This document shows positions 35,549 through 46,824 of a stretch of 64,000 nucleotides of DNA, one piece after another. The stretch is from Bretschneidera sinensis (lineage: Eukaryota; Streptophyta; Magnoliopsida; Brassicales; Akaniaceae). Where the stretch lies: the NCBI GenBank assembly GCA_023935145.1, contig CM043698.1, positions 18,789,001 through 18,853,000 on the forward strand. The letters run 5' to 3'. The notes beneath the pieces were generated by a model that saw nothing but the letters and a program-made list of their open reading frames with translations, was not told the origin of the DNA and did not search any database. Numbering within the stretch: the first letter of the stretch is position 1; every line of letters starts with the position of its first letter. The translations under genes and the position numbers were made by a program.

Positions 35549-36569
35549 AGGGGTGGCAATGGCCGTGTCGGCCTATGGTCCATATAAAGTGGTTTATCGG
35601 ATCATGTCAAATCTTTTAAGAATATAGGTTTGGTACAGTTTAAGGTCGGCATGACTATTGAACCGTGCCATACTAGTCCATATGACTCAAGTATATATTA
35701 ACTTTTTTTGTTGTTGAAAATAGTAAAAGAAAAATTTGTAAATATTTAATTAAATATTTATAATTTTATAGAAAAACAATCATTTTATTGATGAAGTTAA
35801 ATGTTATAAATAACTTAGAAATTGAACAAAAACAACAACATAAGCAAATAATTTAAAAATTACAAGTTTCAAATAAATTACAAAAACAACAACATATAAA
35901 ATAAACAAAGAAAATGGAATGACTTACAAATGAGTGAAATATAAAAAACAACTTAAAACTTTTAAAAATTAGAAATACAAAAAAATATTATTACTATTTT
36001 TTAGTTTTTCACCGTTTATACTCTTGTGGGGAAGGAGTTATAAACTTTTCTTCTTTCTTGATCTCTTCAATCGTCACTTGATCCGCTATATTGATATTTA
36101 TTTAATATATTGTTTGTACAACCTTTTGCATTTAACTAATCCTTTGTGCATACTAGCATTTGTAATGTTTCTGGTAATAATTTTGATCGCAATTCATCCA
36201 AAATTCTAAAACTTGCACTTAAAGCTTGTTTCGATGCTATGGTAGATATTGGAACAGTTAGTAGATCACGTGTCATTATGCTAAGAATAGGATAATAATG
36301 TTTATTTTTCTTCCATTATCCTAAAATATCAAATTTGTCACCATCTAATTCTTCTTAACTCATCATTTTAGTAGAATCAAATTGTATGTAATTTTAAATT
36401 TCATGGGTCATGCCTCGTGTTGATGCCATACTTTTTTTTAGTGTTGTGGCATGATGTGTCATGGGTTTTAAAAGTTAGGCCCAGCACAACACATCCACTT
36501 GGACAGTGTCAAACACGACATGCTAAATAACAGTGTGGGTCGTGCCATATCGACCCATTGCCACCCCTA
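35549..36569 (-). mobile_element. non-autonomous hAT transposon with transposase relic
   Basis: Terminal inverted repeats AGGGGTGGCAATGG and CCATTGCCACCCCT(A) bound a 1.02-kb insert. The 8-bp flanks TTCCCTAT (35541-35548) and CTTCCTAT (36570-36577) are a diverged hAT-type target duplication. The sibling repeat at about 37466-37480 has the empty site with a single TTTCCTAT. Subterminal GGCC/TGTCGGC words are repeated at both ends. Confidence 0.85.
36137..36340 (-). pseudogene. hAT transposase C-terminal dimerisation domain fragment
   Basis: On the minus strand it reads FDILG.WKKNKHYYPILS, then MTRDLLTVPISTIASKQA and LSASFRILDELRSKLLPE, ending KD followed by TAG where the family has Trp. This is the hAT dimerisation domain (hAT_C). 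At least one stop or frame break lies inside, and the N-terminal zinc finger and the catalytic core are absent. Confidence 0.85.
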
Positions 36570-37970
36570 CTTCCTATCAATGTGGGAAAGTTTTGCTTTC
36601 TTTCTTGTTTGGAAGGTGATGATTTTTATGGTCGATTTCTTTGGGGAAGCTTCAAACCATTGCTCTTTTAATGGCAAATGATCATTTTCAATTGTTTGAT
36701 AACTAAACAATTTGTTTTAAGAATTGTTGGAGGTAAATCGTTTAGATTTTCCCATGAAATAAGGGAAACAAAAGTCAAGGGAACAAGAGATATGCATATG
36801 GGATTTGATAAATGAAAGAATCCTTGAACCTAACGCTGCCTTCTAAAGTGAAACAATACTACTGTATTAACATAATTAACCATATGATTTAGTTATCTCA
36901 TTCATTTTTTACATCGAAATAATTTAATGCATTTACTAGCATAGAAATCTCTATACTTCAGCTTCATTAATTAATAAAATAAAAAAAAATTTCCTGATTC
37001 CCAAAGGCTCAAACAGTTTTTTGAACTAAGTTGATTTGTGTAGATATATATACTAACGGAGGGTCAAAACTCTCCTTTCATGTTATCCTCAAAATAAGAT
37101 TTTAATCAACCTTCAAAAAGGTAATGGTTCAGTTAGGTACAACCAATTGGAAGTGAGGTGCACTGGTGGCATTGGCCTGTTATCCTTGCGCTGCTAAGAT
37201 TAGGAGGTTTTCGCTGTTATGTGATACCAGCCTCACGCAATGCCTTCCTCTCTTGGAGCAACGTCATTTAGAGCCTTCGCTCGAGTCACATTATTCAACT
37301 CCTAGCTTAGATTGGCAAGCCAATGATGAACCACACCAAACCCAATCCAATAGATTGAGCCAATGTTCCATCACCTTTTGTCCTCATTTGGGTTATAAGC
37401 TCACATTACTAAGCTCGACGATAGGCCTTGGTTGTTGACTAATATAGAAATAATAAAATTTTCTTATTTCCTATCAATGTGAGATAATTTCTCTCTATCT
37501 TGTGGGGAAGGTGGTGACATTTATGGTTGATCTCTTTTGGGAAGCTAGCAAATGATGATTTACATTTGTTTGCAAACTATGGAAGTAAATTGTTTAGATT
37601 TTCCCATGAAATAGAAACAAAAGTCAAGGGAACAACAAGAGATATGCATATGGGATTTAATTACATGGAAACAATTTAATGGATTCACAATGATAGCAAT
37701 TCTTATACTTCAAATTTATTAATTATGATATAATTTTATTTTTTTCTCATTCACAAAGGTTCATGAGCTAAGTTGTCAAACGTTTTTATGAGCTACGTTG
37801 ATTTGTGTAGTTATATATACTAATGGAGGGTCGAAACTCTCCTTCCATATTATTATCAAAACCAGATTTTAATCCGAAAAATATTAGATAACGTTGTAAT
37901 TTATAACATATTTATTTTAAATGATAAAACTACAATAAACTTATCATTTTACATTCATAAATACTTTTTT

Positions 37971-38932
37971 CAAAATATTTTGTCACAAACTAAAGCGTCA
38001 ATGAAAAAAAAACTACATACTCTTAAGAAAGACATATCATTAAGAAAGAATAAGTTAATAAGTATTTGGTTTAGAAGTAAGAGTAATTTCCTTTTGTTTG
38101 AAATGTTTAGGTTCGAGTCGTCGGAGCTATTCCAGATCTGACTCAATCCTCTCTGACGAGCATATATATTTAAATACAATCCTATAAAATCCGTTAAGGA
38201 CAATAAAAAAAATCCTTAATGCGAGGATATATCATAACTTAATTTTTTAAGGGTAGGAAGTTTTCGATGCTCCGTGTAACCAACCTCTCGCAATGCCCTC
38301 ATCTTTGAGAGCCACATCACTTTAAGTTTATTGATTATGTCAATTTTTCTTTTCTTATATATATATATATCACTTTTCTTTCTTTAACTTTTTTTTTTCT
38401 TTTGACTCCTTACCAAGCCTCTATACGTTGCCCTGTGAATGAATGAAATATTTGCTATTGGAACAAATTTTTTAAAATAAGTTTTAAAAAGTATCATAAA
38501 AGGAAAGAAATAAGTATTTTGATAAGTAAGAAAATGACTAGTAGCAATAAAGTAACTTTTAAACTCAAGTCTTTTTTATAAATAATTTTAAAAGTGATCA
38601 TTAGATTAAAAGATCTGAGCAGTTGTAATGTAACTAAGCTTTGCACATTGTCAAGAGGTTCGAGTAGTAGTAAGAAGCGAACACAACATCTAATGAAAAC
38701 GACTTAAGAGATTCAAAGGGGAAAAAAAAAAAAGAAGAAAAAGAAAACCCAAAAACCTAATATTGCTTTGAAATCAGTAATCGAATAGATTCTTTATAAA
38801 CTACTTCAAAATCACTGTACTTTTTATCTCTAATTTTTGTTTGGGTTGGGATTTGTTTCTTCCTCTAGTCTCTACTCTCTTGCACACCCCTAGTAGCAGT
38901 AAAGCGAGGGACATTTTAGATCTATTAAAATA
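37971..38932. other. non-coding spacer
   Basis: AT-rich. Bases 38260-38340 resemble 37215-37290 (ctcgcaatgcc(c/t)tc, ttgagagcc/ttggagcaa), so it is probably another scrap of the neighbouring composite repeat. No gene. Confidence 0.4.
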
Positions 38933-38933
38933 C

Positions 38934-40020
38934 GGTAAATTACATATACTTCCTTTTAGGTACAGTACGTTTGCAACCACCTCCATTTCATTTTGTTATA
39001 CGTCACTGTACCTTTTGTCAGTCTTAATTGACTAATGTTGAATTATCCCTTGTGATGAAAATCCGAAATTACCTTTACAAATTTTACATCCCATCTCTCT
39101 TTACACTTAAAGCTCTACTTACCGGTTCTTCATCTGAAAGGTTGAGAGACATAGAAGTAAATTGAGAGAGAGAAAAAAAATGAAGATCAAAGGCATTTGG
39201 AAGAGGAAGATTTATATAGTGTTAGTAAAGAAAAATATTTTCTGCCCATTTTCTTTGTTTTTTTGTTTTGTTTTTGTACATACCCATTTCATATGTTTTT
39301 TTAAAAAAAAATTTCAAACCCATTTCATATATTCCTCGTCCATTCAGCCATACAACTCCTATTTTACGGAGAGAAATTGTTCAATCTAGTCTTGATAGGT
39401 TGACCTAAATTGAAAGATGTTTTAAACTATTCAAGATAAATATGAAAAATTTCATATCCAAATATACTTAAAACCAAAAGAAAGAAAAAAAAATTTGGAT
39501 TTTCGTGATGACTGGTATACAAGGACGGATCTTTATGTTTTCATATGAGAAAGAAAAGTAGAGAAGATAGATTTTCTAATACTATTTGAAAAAAGAAAAA
39601 AAGATTACCAAGCAGTAATAAAATCTGAAGTTTTTTATCCGAAAATCTATAATTTCAAAATTCGTCTTTAATTTAAAATTTTCAAGTGAGAGAAAAGAAG
39701 AAATAAAAAATTAAGATTAAGACTCGAACACTGAAGAAGGAAAAAAAATTAACAGTGAGTTGATTCTATGTTAAATGTCATATAAATACATGAAAAAAAT
39801 TTAACCTTCGATTTCGTATTAGATGATTTGACATTTTATTTTACCATTAACCTATAGTAAAAGGCAATTTTAGGATATAAAAAATGTTAGATGACATCAT
39901 TCATATATTGCACAGTTGGCAGGTGATTAATTCTGTCCGAATGTGCAGTGCAATAAACCAAAGTGAAAGGGAGGATTTTACAATTATATTGTACCTAGAA
40001 AGAGGTTAATGTAATTTACC
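38934..40020. mobile_element. TIR element (MULE-type MITE) with 10-bp flanking duplication
   Basis: The ends GGTAAATTACATATACTTCC and, inverted on the right, GGTAAATTACATTAACCTC start imperfect terminal inverted repeats of about 85 bp that share TTAGGTACA further in. TATTAAAATA lies on both sides (38923-38932 and 40021-40030), with one extra C on the left. No transposase is visible in the 1.09 kb. The 9-10-bp duplication and long TIR point to Mutator-like origin. Confidence 0.8.
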
Positions 40021-40035
40021 TATTAAAATATGTTC

Positions 40036-40160
40036 AAGTAGATGATAGAAAAAAATTCATGTCTTTTATATAAGAATTAATTGTGATGTCAAAAGTTCGA
40101 TTAAAGGAATAGTTATATATGAAGTTTACACCGATTTTCTTGATTGCATACAACCATATA
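40036..40160 (+). repeat. dispersed direct repeat, copy 1 (copy 2 at 42124-42250)
   Basis: Both copies share catgtcttttata.aaga.ttaatt, gatgtcaaaagttcgatta and gattgcat.caaccatata. They are about 2.1 kb apart and could be the ends of an old element, but I cannot find TG/CA borders or a primer site. Confidence 0.55.
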
Positions 40161-40343
40161 TAAAAAGAGGATAATACACATTAAGTTTACATTACGTAGA
40201 AATTGAATAGTAATTCTCATATAAAACTTTTTTAAAAAAAATTTATTCAGTAGTTTTAACAAAACATGTGAATTATAATTTGCCACATCATAATTCTATG
40301 ATACCAAATCTTGTGGGATAAATTTTATATATTTAATTGATAA

Positions 40344-40347
<4 letters not shown>

Positions 40348-40374
<27 letters not shown>
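40348..40374. repeat. TA microsatellite
   Basis: An uninterrupted (TA)n run. A second one lies at 42375-42403. Confidence 0.95.
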
Positions 40375-40379
<5 letters not shown>

Positions 40380-40680
40380 GTGTTAAGAACTTAAAATTCA
40401 CCTAACTCACCTACGCAATTTATGATTGTTATGTTTTATATTACAATATAATTTAATCAAAACGGGAATTTTTTTCTTCTTGTAATATAACTAAATCTAC
40501 ATATGGCGACTAGCGTTTTAAAAGCATACACTTATCTATTTTATTTTATTTATAATTTCGTTTTTTATTACACTTGTTAGACTTCAACTTGCCAATAGTC
40601 AAAGTCATTAAAATTTGTCAAAAAAATGGACGACACATCACCAATAACTTTTGAAAACCCTAAAATATGCATCATATATA

Positions 40681-41274
40681 TAGATAGCAACAAATTTAAA
40701 TTCGATAAAGATTTAGAGCTTTTTATTTTGATCATATGTATCAACAATCAATGAAAATCGTCATTTCCATTAGTTACAATGCTAAACATTGTTTTTTAAA
40801 GTTTAAAACAATAATTTACAAGTCTAGTTTCTATCGATGTTGTCTAATTACTAGTCGACTGATTGAGTGGATTGTGATCAGTTTGGGTGATCTTCTAATG
40901 ACGATCATTTAAATTTACTTAATTAGTGTTTGAGAATTTTTTTCATGTTTAACAAATTTTTTTTCTTTCTTTTTTCACATATAGATAGCAACAAATTTAA
41001 ATTCGGTAAAGATTTAGAGCTCTTTATTTTAATTATCAGTATCAACAATCAATGAAAATCGTCATTTCCATTAGTTACAATGCTAAACGGTGTTTTTTAA
41101 AGTTTAAAACAGTAATTTACGAGTCTAGTTTCTACAGATGTTGTCTAATTACTAGTCGACTGGTCGAGTAGATGGTGGTCAGTTTGGGTGATCCTCTAAT
41201 GATGATCATTTAAATTTACTTAATTAGTGTTCGAGAATTTTTTTCATGTTTAACTAAATTTTTTTCTTTTTTCA
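40681..41274 (+). repeat. 301-bp head-to-tail tandem duplication
   Basis: Units at 40681-40981 and 40982-41274 start tagatagcaacaaatttaaa and are about 95% alike over their length. The differences are mostly transitions. Non-coding and AT-rich. The high identity suggests a fairly recent duplication. Confidence 0.85.
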
Positions 41275-41639
41275 AGGTTCAATATAATTTTTTTGGGTTA
41301 ATGACTCTAGGACTAAAATCGCAGGTTTGATTCTTACGATGTGCGGGTTATTTGTCTGATTTATATATAATTTATTCCTCTCACTTTATGTGGATTATGG
41401 GCTTCTACATGGGTAATGAGATAGCATAGACTTATATTATAATCAAATCAATCATTGTATTACCTGTATATAACATCACTTTAATATAAAAAAAATAATA
41501 ACATTTTTCTTCTTTTCTCTTTGAATTGGTTGCAAATATATTATTGGAACTCCTTAATCTATAGATTGCAACATATTTTTGTGGTTTTGTCACAATTCTA
41601 TTTATAGATTGTTAGAGTAAAAGAAATTGAAAAAAAATT

Positions 41640-42090
41640 TTGTACTATTGTCAGTCATGTATTATATGGACAACTTATATATAGAGTTTAATAGTATAAA
41701 TCCTAATAGAATTATGAATTCAAACACAATAGGAAACTTAGGTATCCAAACACAAAAGAAAACTAAACACAAAAGAAAACTGAACACAAAAAGAATCTAA
41801 TCAAATGAACATCATGGAAGAAAAGATCACACCCAAAACCTTGATAATCGAAATAAACTAAATAAACACCAATCGATTAAGAGAATATGAAAATCAATAA
41901 ACAACATAAGCAAATTGAACCAAACTAAAAGAGGGCTATGATCGTAGATGTCCAAGTGAACGGTGTTAAATTGCCCGTCGAATTAAGAATTTTGTATTAT
42001 TGTCTGTTATATGCATTACACAGACAACTTATATATAATTTAATAGTACAAATCCTAATAGAATTAAAAATCTAAACACAATAAAAAAAA
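41640..42090 (+). repeat. two direct copies of a 105-bp repeat about 345 bp apart
   Basis: Both copies (41640-41745 and 41988-42090) contain gacaacttatatata, atttaatagta and aaatcctaatagaatta. Between them are several cacaaaagaaaact words. No gene. Confidence 0.6.
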
Positions 42091-42123
42091 ACTAAATAAA
42101 ATAAAAAACCAATATTCATAAAT

Positions 42124-42250
42124 GATATAAAAAAATCCATGTCTTTTATAGAAGACTTAATTTTGATGTCAAAAGTTCGATTAAAGGAATAATTATAAAT
42201 GAAGTTGACATCAATTCTCTCGATTGCATGCAACCATATATATAAAATGA
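42124..42250 (+). repeat. dispersed direct repeat, copy 2
   Basis: Partner of 40036-40160 (see that entry). Confidence 0.55.
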
Positions 42251-42370
42251 CACATGATGAACAGAGACGTCTCATCTACTCTTTTTGGAGTAGATAAGAC
42301 ACTGCATATTTTAATTTCTGTTTCTAGTTAGTCATGATTTTCTTGTTTGAATGAATGAAGTTGGCGTTGG

Positions 42371-42374
<4 letters not shown>

Positions 42375-42403
<29 letters not shown>
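42375..42403. repeat. TA microsatellite
   Basis: An (AT)n run of about 29 bp. Confidence 0.95.
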
Positions 42404-42405
<2 letters not shown>

Positions 42406-43402
42406 TCGATTATTCAATGAGATTCTTATAGTGGAAATTACAGAGTCATTATCATGGAAATAACTAAATAAAGTTGGTCTGTTGGATGACATGACAGATG
42501 AGATCAGAGTGTGATTTCTGTATCAAAACTTTTTTTTTAAAATTTTTATTTGACAGTTTTCAATAAAAATATATTAATATAATATAGTTTAATCAATATA
42601 GTAAATTAACTTATTTTATTTACCAATTAATTTTTATTAATTATTTTATATTAGCGAACATTTTCTAACCTTTTTTTTATTGAAAATTTATAATAACGGT
42701 AATGTGTCGCATACACAAACTCTCACACGCGGTGAACGTGTTAGAAGGACAATATTGAAAATTCGCCCACGTGTACATGTTGTTTATAGTGTACATAATC
42801 TGAGATGACTCCAAAGCATGAAGATACAATTTGTAATTTCCTAATTTTTATTTAAGAAAAAGATTTGTTTCCCCTTAATAAAAGTTGAGATGTCACATAC
42901 AGAAAATCCCCTTACCAGTAATACAATGATATGTGTCATTCTCTAAGGTGGGAATGGTAATTCTCTAACTATGACAAGACAAGCAATCACCTCCATATGT
43001 CACGAGCTTCCAGCTTAAGTCGCCAACCGTGCAGCCTTAGGCTCGGAAACATTTCCGTGGGAATGCCTAAGTCAGCCTTTCTTTTTGCACAGGGTCATTT
43101 TATCAGCATGACACTCGGCCTGTGTGGCCCCCTGCCTCTACGAGGACAGCCTTCAATCTGCCTGGTACCTTATCTCGAGACCAACTGGTTTTGCCCTGCC
43201 TTGGGCTCATCAGGGAAGCGGCTCCAGCCCCCAACCAGTTTGTGCAGGGTGGCCTAATCCCTCTCGCGCTCTTGCGAGCTCCTACATTGCTACTCTCCTT
43301 CGCAACACGACTTCCTGCACCCATTGTGCCCCGAAAATCGTTCCCTCCAGTCAATCCCGATTTTAGGGAGTGTCACATAGTCCCGATTTTAGGGTCGTGA
43401 CA

Positions 43403-43416
43403 TACTCTTCCCATTT
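43403..43416 (-). other. TRIM polypurine tract
   Basis: On the minus strand it reads ATGGGAAGAGTA, directly before the 3' LTR start TGTCACGACCC. This is the expected place for plus-strand priming. Confidence 0.7.
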
Positions 43417-43656
43417 AAAAACCTTGCACGCCCTCGTGCAAGCGTACCTTCGGCAACATCTCATACCAAGACCCACACATCCAACTCCTTACTCCCTGCC
43501 TGCTTGCTTTCGACAAGTGCTTGGCGAGCGCGCGCATACCCTACCTACTTAAGCTCCCACAAGTGCTCAGCGAATGCACTCTTGCATACCCTGCCTGTTT
43601 GGGGACGGTTAAGTGCTTGGCGAATGCAGGCACGCAGTTGAAGATGCGAGACCTGC

Positions 43657-43668
43657 TTTGATACCACT
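43657..43668 (-). other. TRIM primer-binding site (tRNA-Met initiator type)
   Basis: On the minus strand the sequence reads TGGTATCAAAGC, one base different from the common TGGTATCAGAGC, two bases inside the LTR border. Confidence 0.85.
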
Positions 43669-44241
43669 CGTTACGGGCTGCCAGCTTAAGTCGCCAACCG
43701 TGCGGCCTTAGGCTCGGAAACACCTCCGTGGGAATGCCTAAATCAGCCTTCCTCTTTGCACAGGGTCATTTTATCAGCATGACACTCGGCCTGTGCGGCG
43801 CCTCGCCTCTACGAGGACAACCTTCAATCTGCGTGGTACCTTATCTCGAGACCAACTGGTTTCGCCCTGCCTTAGGCTCATCAAGGAAGCGGCTCCAGCC
43901 CCCGACCAGTTCGTGTAGGGTGGCCTAATCCCTCTCGCGCTCTTGCGAGCTCCCGTATTACTACTCTCCTTTGCAACACGACTCCCTGCACCCATGGTGC
44001 CCCGGAAGCCGTTCCCCCCAGTAAATCCTGATTTTAGGGAGTGTCACATAGTCCTGATTTCAGGGTCATGACACCTACACGTACTAAAGGACATAACAAT
44101 AATTTCATACTGTAATATCTGATGTTGTTTTGCCGTTCCAACTTCTGGATAAGTTTACACAGAGATGGATAACTCCAAAAGAGTGTCACTCCTATCCTAA
44201 CACCAAAGTTGCTCTCCTTATCAAACTCTACTATGGCACAC

Positions 44242-44250
44242 TATAAATAG
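44242..44250 (+). promoter_or_regulatory. TATA box in the TAT element LTR
   Basis: TATAAATAG followed by GGGGCCC, about 235 bp before the primer-site region. The inverted sister LTR has ACTATAAAAGGGG at the equivalent place (52830-52843). Confidence 0.75.
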
Positions 44251-44859
44251 GGGCCCTCATAAACCAAAAGGTACAAACAATTTTCTAAGTACACAACCTC
44301 ATTCATTTCTATTATTTTTTCATTCTCCAGGAAAAGCCCTAAACTAACTTAGGCATCGAAAAGTCCTCCGGAGGCATCACCCCCTCAACCTCCGAAACTT
44401 TTAGGTTTTAGCTTCATTTTGTGTGTACAGGTCCCACTCTTCGACTGTTCGACTCCCGATAAAAATTTGGCATCAACAGATTGGTGCTAGAATGAAGGCC
44501 TTCTATTTTGAAGGATCAACGAACTTACTTGTTACCATGCTGCCCAAAAGCATTGCCGGGAACAGTTTAACCACCACACGAGCATCTATCCACAAACGAC
44601 CAACTGGTCTATACAACTCCCTGTTATTTCGGAGCGCATTGGCTCTGAGCGTGACAATGAACCATCAGATGCACGGGCTGGGCAAGATCTTCACCCAGAT
44701 ATGGTGGAACCTGAGCATTAAGGGGATCTAGGAATCCTCCCTGATTCGCACCTTACTATTCCTCATATTCACCAATAGTTCCAAGAACTCACCCAGCTTG
44801 TCACTGATCTTGTCGTCGAGGTAAGGGGAAAAGCTGGTCACCCCACGCCTTTGCCTCTA

Positions 44860-45660
44860 CCACAACTAAACCCTAGCCAAAGGACCCTTCCTAGGGGCCA
44901 TCGATCAGTAAGAGGTCAGTCATCCGCTGGATCCTCCTCGCATACCAAGGAAAGGTCTAGGAACATCTCAGTATCCAAAAATCTCACTGATTTAGATGAA
45001 AGATTGGAGGATATGGACTAAAGAATAAATAAAGCCTTTAGAGAAAGGAACACCAACGTCTTTAACGATCTTAGCTCAAAAGATCCATCTTTTACCCAGG
45101 AGATACTCAAAGCTCCTCTCCCTCGACACTTTTGGATGCCAGTTATCAAGGTGTATGATGGAACCACGGATCCCGTAGATCATCTCCAGTATTACAAGAC
45201 TATCATGATGTTGCACCGTCATCTCTACACCATTATATGCAGGGCTTTTCCTCTAACCCTGGAAAAAGCTGCTAACACCTAGTACAACCACTTCAAATCT
45301 GGTAGCATTACCTCCTTCAAATAATTGAGTCGTGCCTTCGTATCTCACTTCTTGAGCAGCAAGGGACCACGAAAGACTTCACAAAGCCTCTTCAACACCA
45401 TCTAACATAAAGAAGAAAGGCTCCGGGAATATATCTCCCGATTCAACGCAGTTGTCTGGGAGATACCTGACCTAGACCCTGCCATTCAGACTTTACCCAT
45501 TCATAATGGACTTAAGTCGGGAAAATTCAGCTTCAAGCTGACCAAGCATCCTCCCAAAGACATGAACGATATACTCATGCGAGCCGAGGAATACATGGCC
45601 GTGAAAAATGATCAGGTCTTCAGAAGAGACAGAGAAAGTGGAATAGAAAAAAGAAAAAAA
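44860..45660 (+). pseudogene. TAT element gag
   Basis: The capsid region reads APLPRHFWMPVIKVYDGTTD, then LSRAFVSHFLSSKGPRKTS and EYISRFNAVVWEIPDLDPA, ending MRAEEYMAVKND. TAG/TAA stops sit at positions where related gags have Trp or Gln (for example NT*YNHF and FK*LSRAF). It cannot give a full protein. Confidence 0.85.
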
Positions 45661-46800
45661 AAAACCTAGTGAGCTCAGTGAGAGATCAATCAAGAAACCA
45701 CATCAGGAAGGGAGAGCAAGAGATCCCCTTGTCTTCTAAAACTTAACCCCCTTATGTGCCTTCATGACGAATATACTCCTGAATATCCAGGATCGGGACC
45801 TTCTCCGTTGGCCTCCAAGACCACTATATCCTAGCAGAAACTGATCCAAGTGATGTCACTTCCACAAGGACCACGGTCATGACACCAAAGAATGCCACAC
45901 ATTAAAAAAAACTGGAGTCCTTCATTCAGATGGGGTATTTAAGAAAATTCCTCGGGTCTCGTCCAGCTAAAAATTATGAAGATCGCCCCCTTCGTCCATC
46001 TCGGTATGTCTTGGAGAGGCCATATAGAGAACGCCTAAGTCCTAGGAGGAGCCCGAAGAAAAGTCCATCCAAGAGGAGAAGTGTCGTAAGAACAGCCAAG
46101 GGCATCTTCTTGCCATCACTGGCACAATCAAAACTATCTTTGAAAGACCGGCTGCAGAGAATTAGTCCACCTATGGAAGGAGAGCCTATGCCCAATCGGT
46201 GGCAACGGTTTGTGGACCCCATAAATGGATCAAAACGGACTAGGCAATAACTTTTTTTGATAGAGATTTGGAGGGAGTATAGACCCTTCATGACGACACT
46301 GTGGTTATCTTCCTAGTTATTGCCAACTATAACGCCAAGAGAGTGCTAGTAGACAACGGAAGCTTGGCAGATATCTTTTTTTTTATGAAGCTTTCTGATA
46401 GATGAAGCTGAATAAAGATCAACTGAAGCTAGTATTATCTCCTTTGTATGGTTTATTTGGGACACCGATGTTTTCCTAAAAGAGCATAGTCCTCCTAGTC
46501 ACTGCAGGGACTCCACTGTGTATCACCACCGTACAAACTATATTCTTGGTGGTAAGACATCCATCATCATACAACGTGATACTGGAGAGACCGAGTCTCA
46601 ACAAGATGAATGTGGTGGTCTCTACATGCCACTTGAAGGTAAATTTTCCTATTAGCAAAGGTGTGGGGGAGGTTCGAGGCAGCCAACAAGCTTCTCAGTT
46701 GTGCTACTTGAATTTTATCAATGGTCGAAGGAAGGTCAAGGCTTTGCCCTTAGAAATAGAAGATTCGAGGGACAAACTCAAGACTTCATGAGGACAGTCG
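45661..46800 (+). pseudogene. gag C-terminus and aspartic protease of the TAT element
   Basis: Bases 45930-46250 stay open (GYLRKFLGSRPAKNYEDRPL, a basic segment rich in RR/SP). Around 46310-46400 the protease core reads VIANYNAKRVLVDNGSLADI, with a D-N-G-S where active relatives have D-x-G-S. Stops follow at 46400. ILERPSLNKMNVVVSTCHL at 46570-46630 is the protease C-terminal signature. Confidence 0.75.
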
Positions 46801-46824
46801 GAAGAGGACCTTATCCCTATTCTC

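Larger units (their letters stand above)
34620..37970 (+). repeat. three imperfect direct copies of a composite repeat (blocks A, B, C)
   Basis: Block A (atgagctaagttgatttgtgta..actaatgga) starts near 34725, 37010 and 37780. Block B (gggcaagtcaatgatgaacc-type, then gttgttgac) is near 34985, 35381 and 37310. Block C (aaatgatcattttcaattgtttg) is near 35218, 36672 and 37545. The order is A-B-C, B-C-A, B-C-A. The hAT insertion splits the second copy. No coding capacity. The nature of the repeated unit is unknown. Confidence 0.65.
42998..44073 (-). mobile_element. TRIM (miniature LTR retrotransposon), minus strand
   Basis: Two 405-bp direct LTRs (42998-43402 and 43669-44073), about 90% alike, enclose 266 bp. 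Read on the minus strand, each LTR starts TGTCA.GACCCT and the left one ends TGACA. Next to the right-hand (5') LTR is TGGTATCAAAGC, the complement of the initiator-Met tRNA 3' end (primer-binding site). Before the left-hand (3') LTR is the purine tract AAATGGGAAGAGTA. The whole is GC-rich and codes for nothing. The 5-bp flanks (ccata and cctac) match poorly. Confidence 0.9.
42705..44478 (+). repeat. 5' LTR of TAT element A, interrupted by a TRIM
   Basis: LTR words shared, in opposite orientation, with 52606-53135 include TACATAATCTGA, GGATAACT..A, CCTATC..AACAC, the TATA region, ACTTAGGCATCG, TTTTAGGTTTT and CATCAACAGATTGGT. The left border is uncertain; TGTCGC near 42705 is my best guess. 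The LTR is about 700 bp without the inserted TRIM. Confidence 0.65.

Noticed and set aside
43001..43995. Open frames in both strands of the GC-rich repeats at 43-44 kb
   Set aside because: They lie in the LTRs of the TRIM, which is non-coding. Openness results from base composition.
42998..44073. Simple tandem duplication instead of a TRIM
   Set aside because: Equal 405-bp ends, the initiator-Met primer site at one border and a purine tract at the other fit an LTR element much better.
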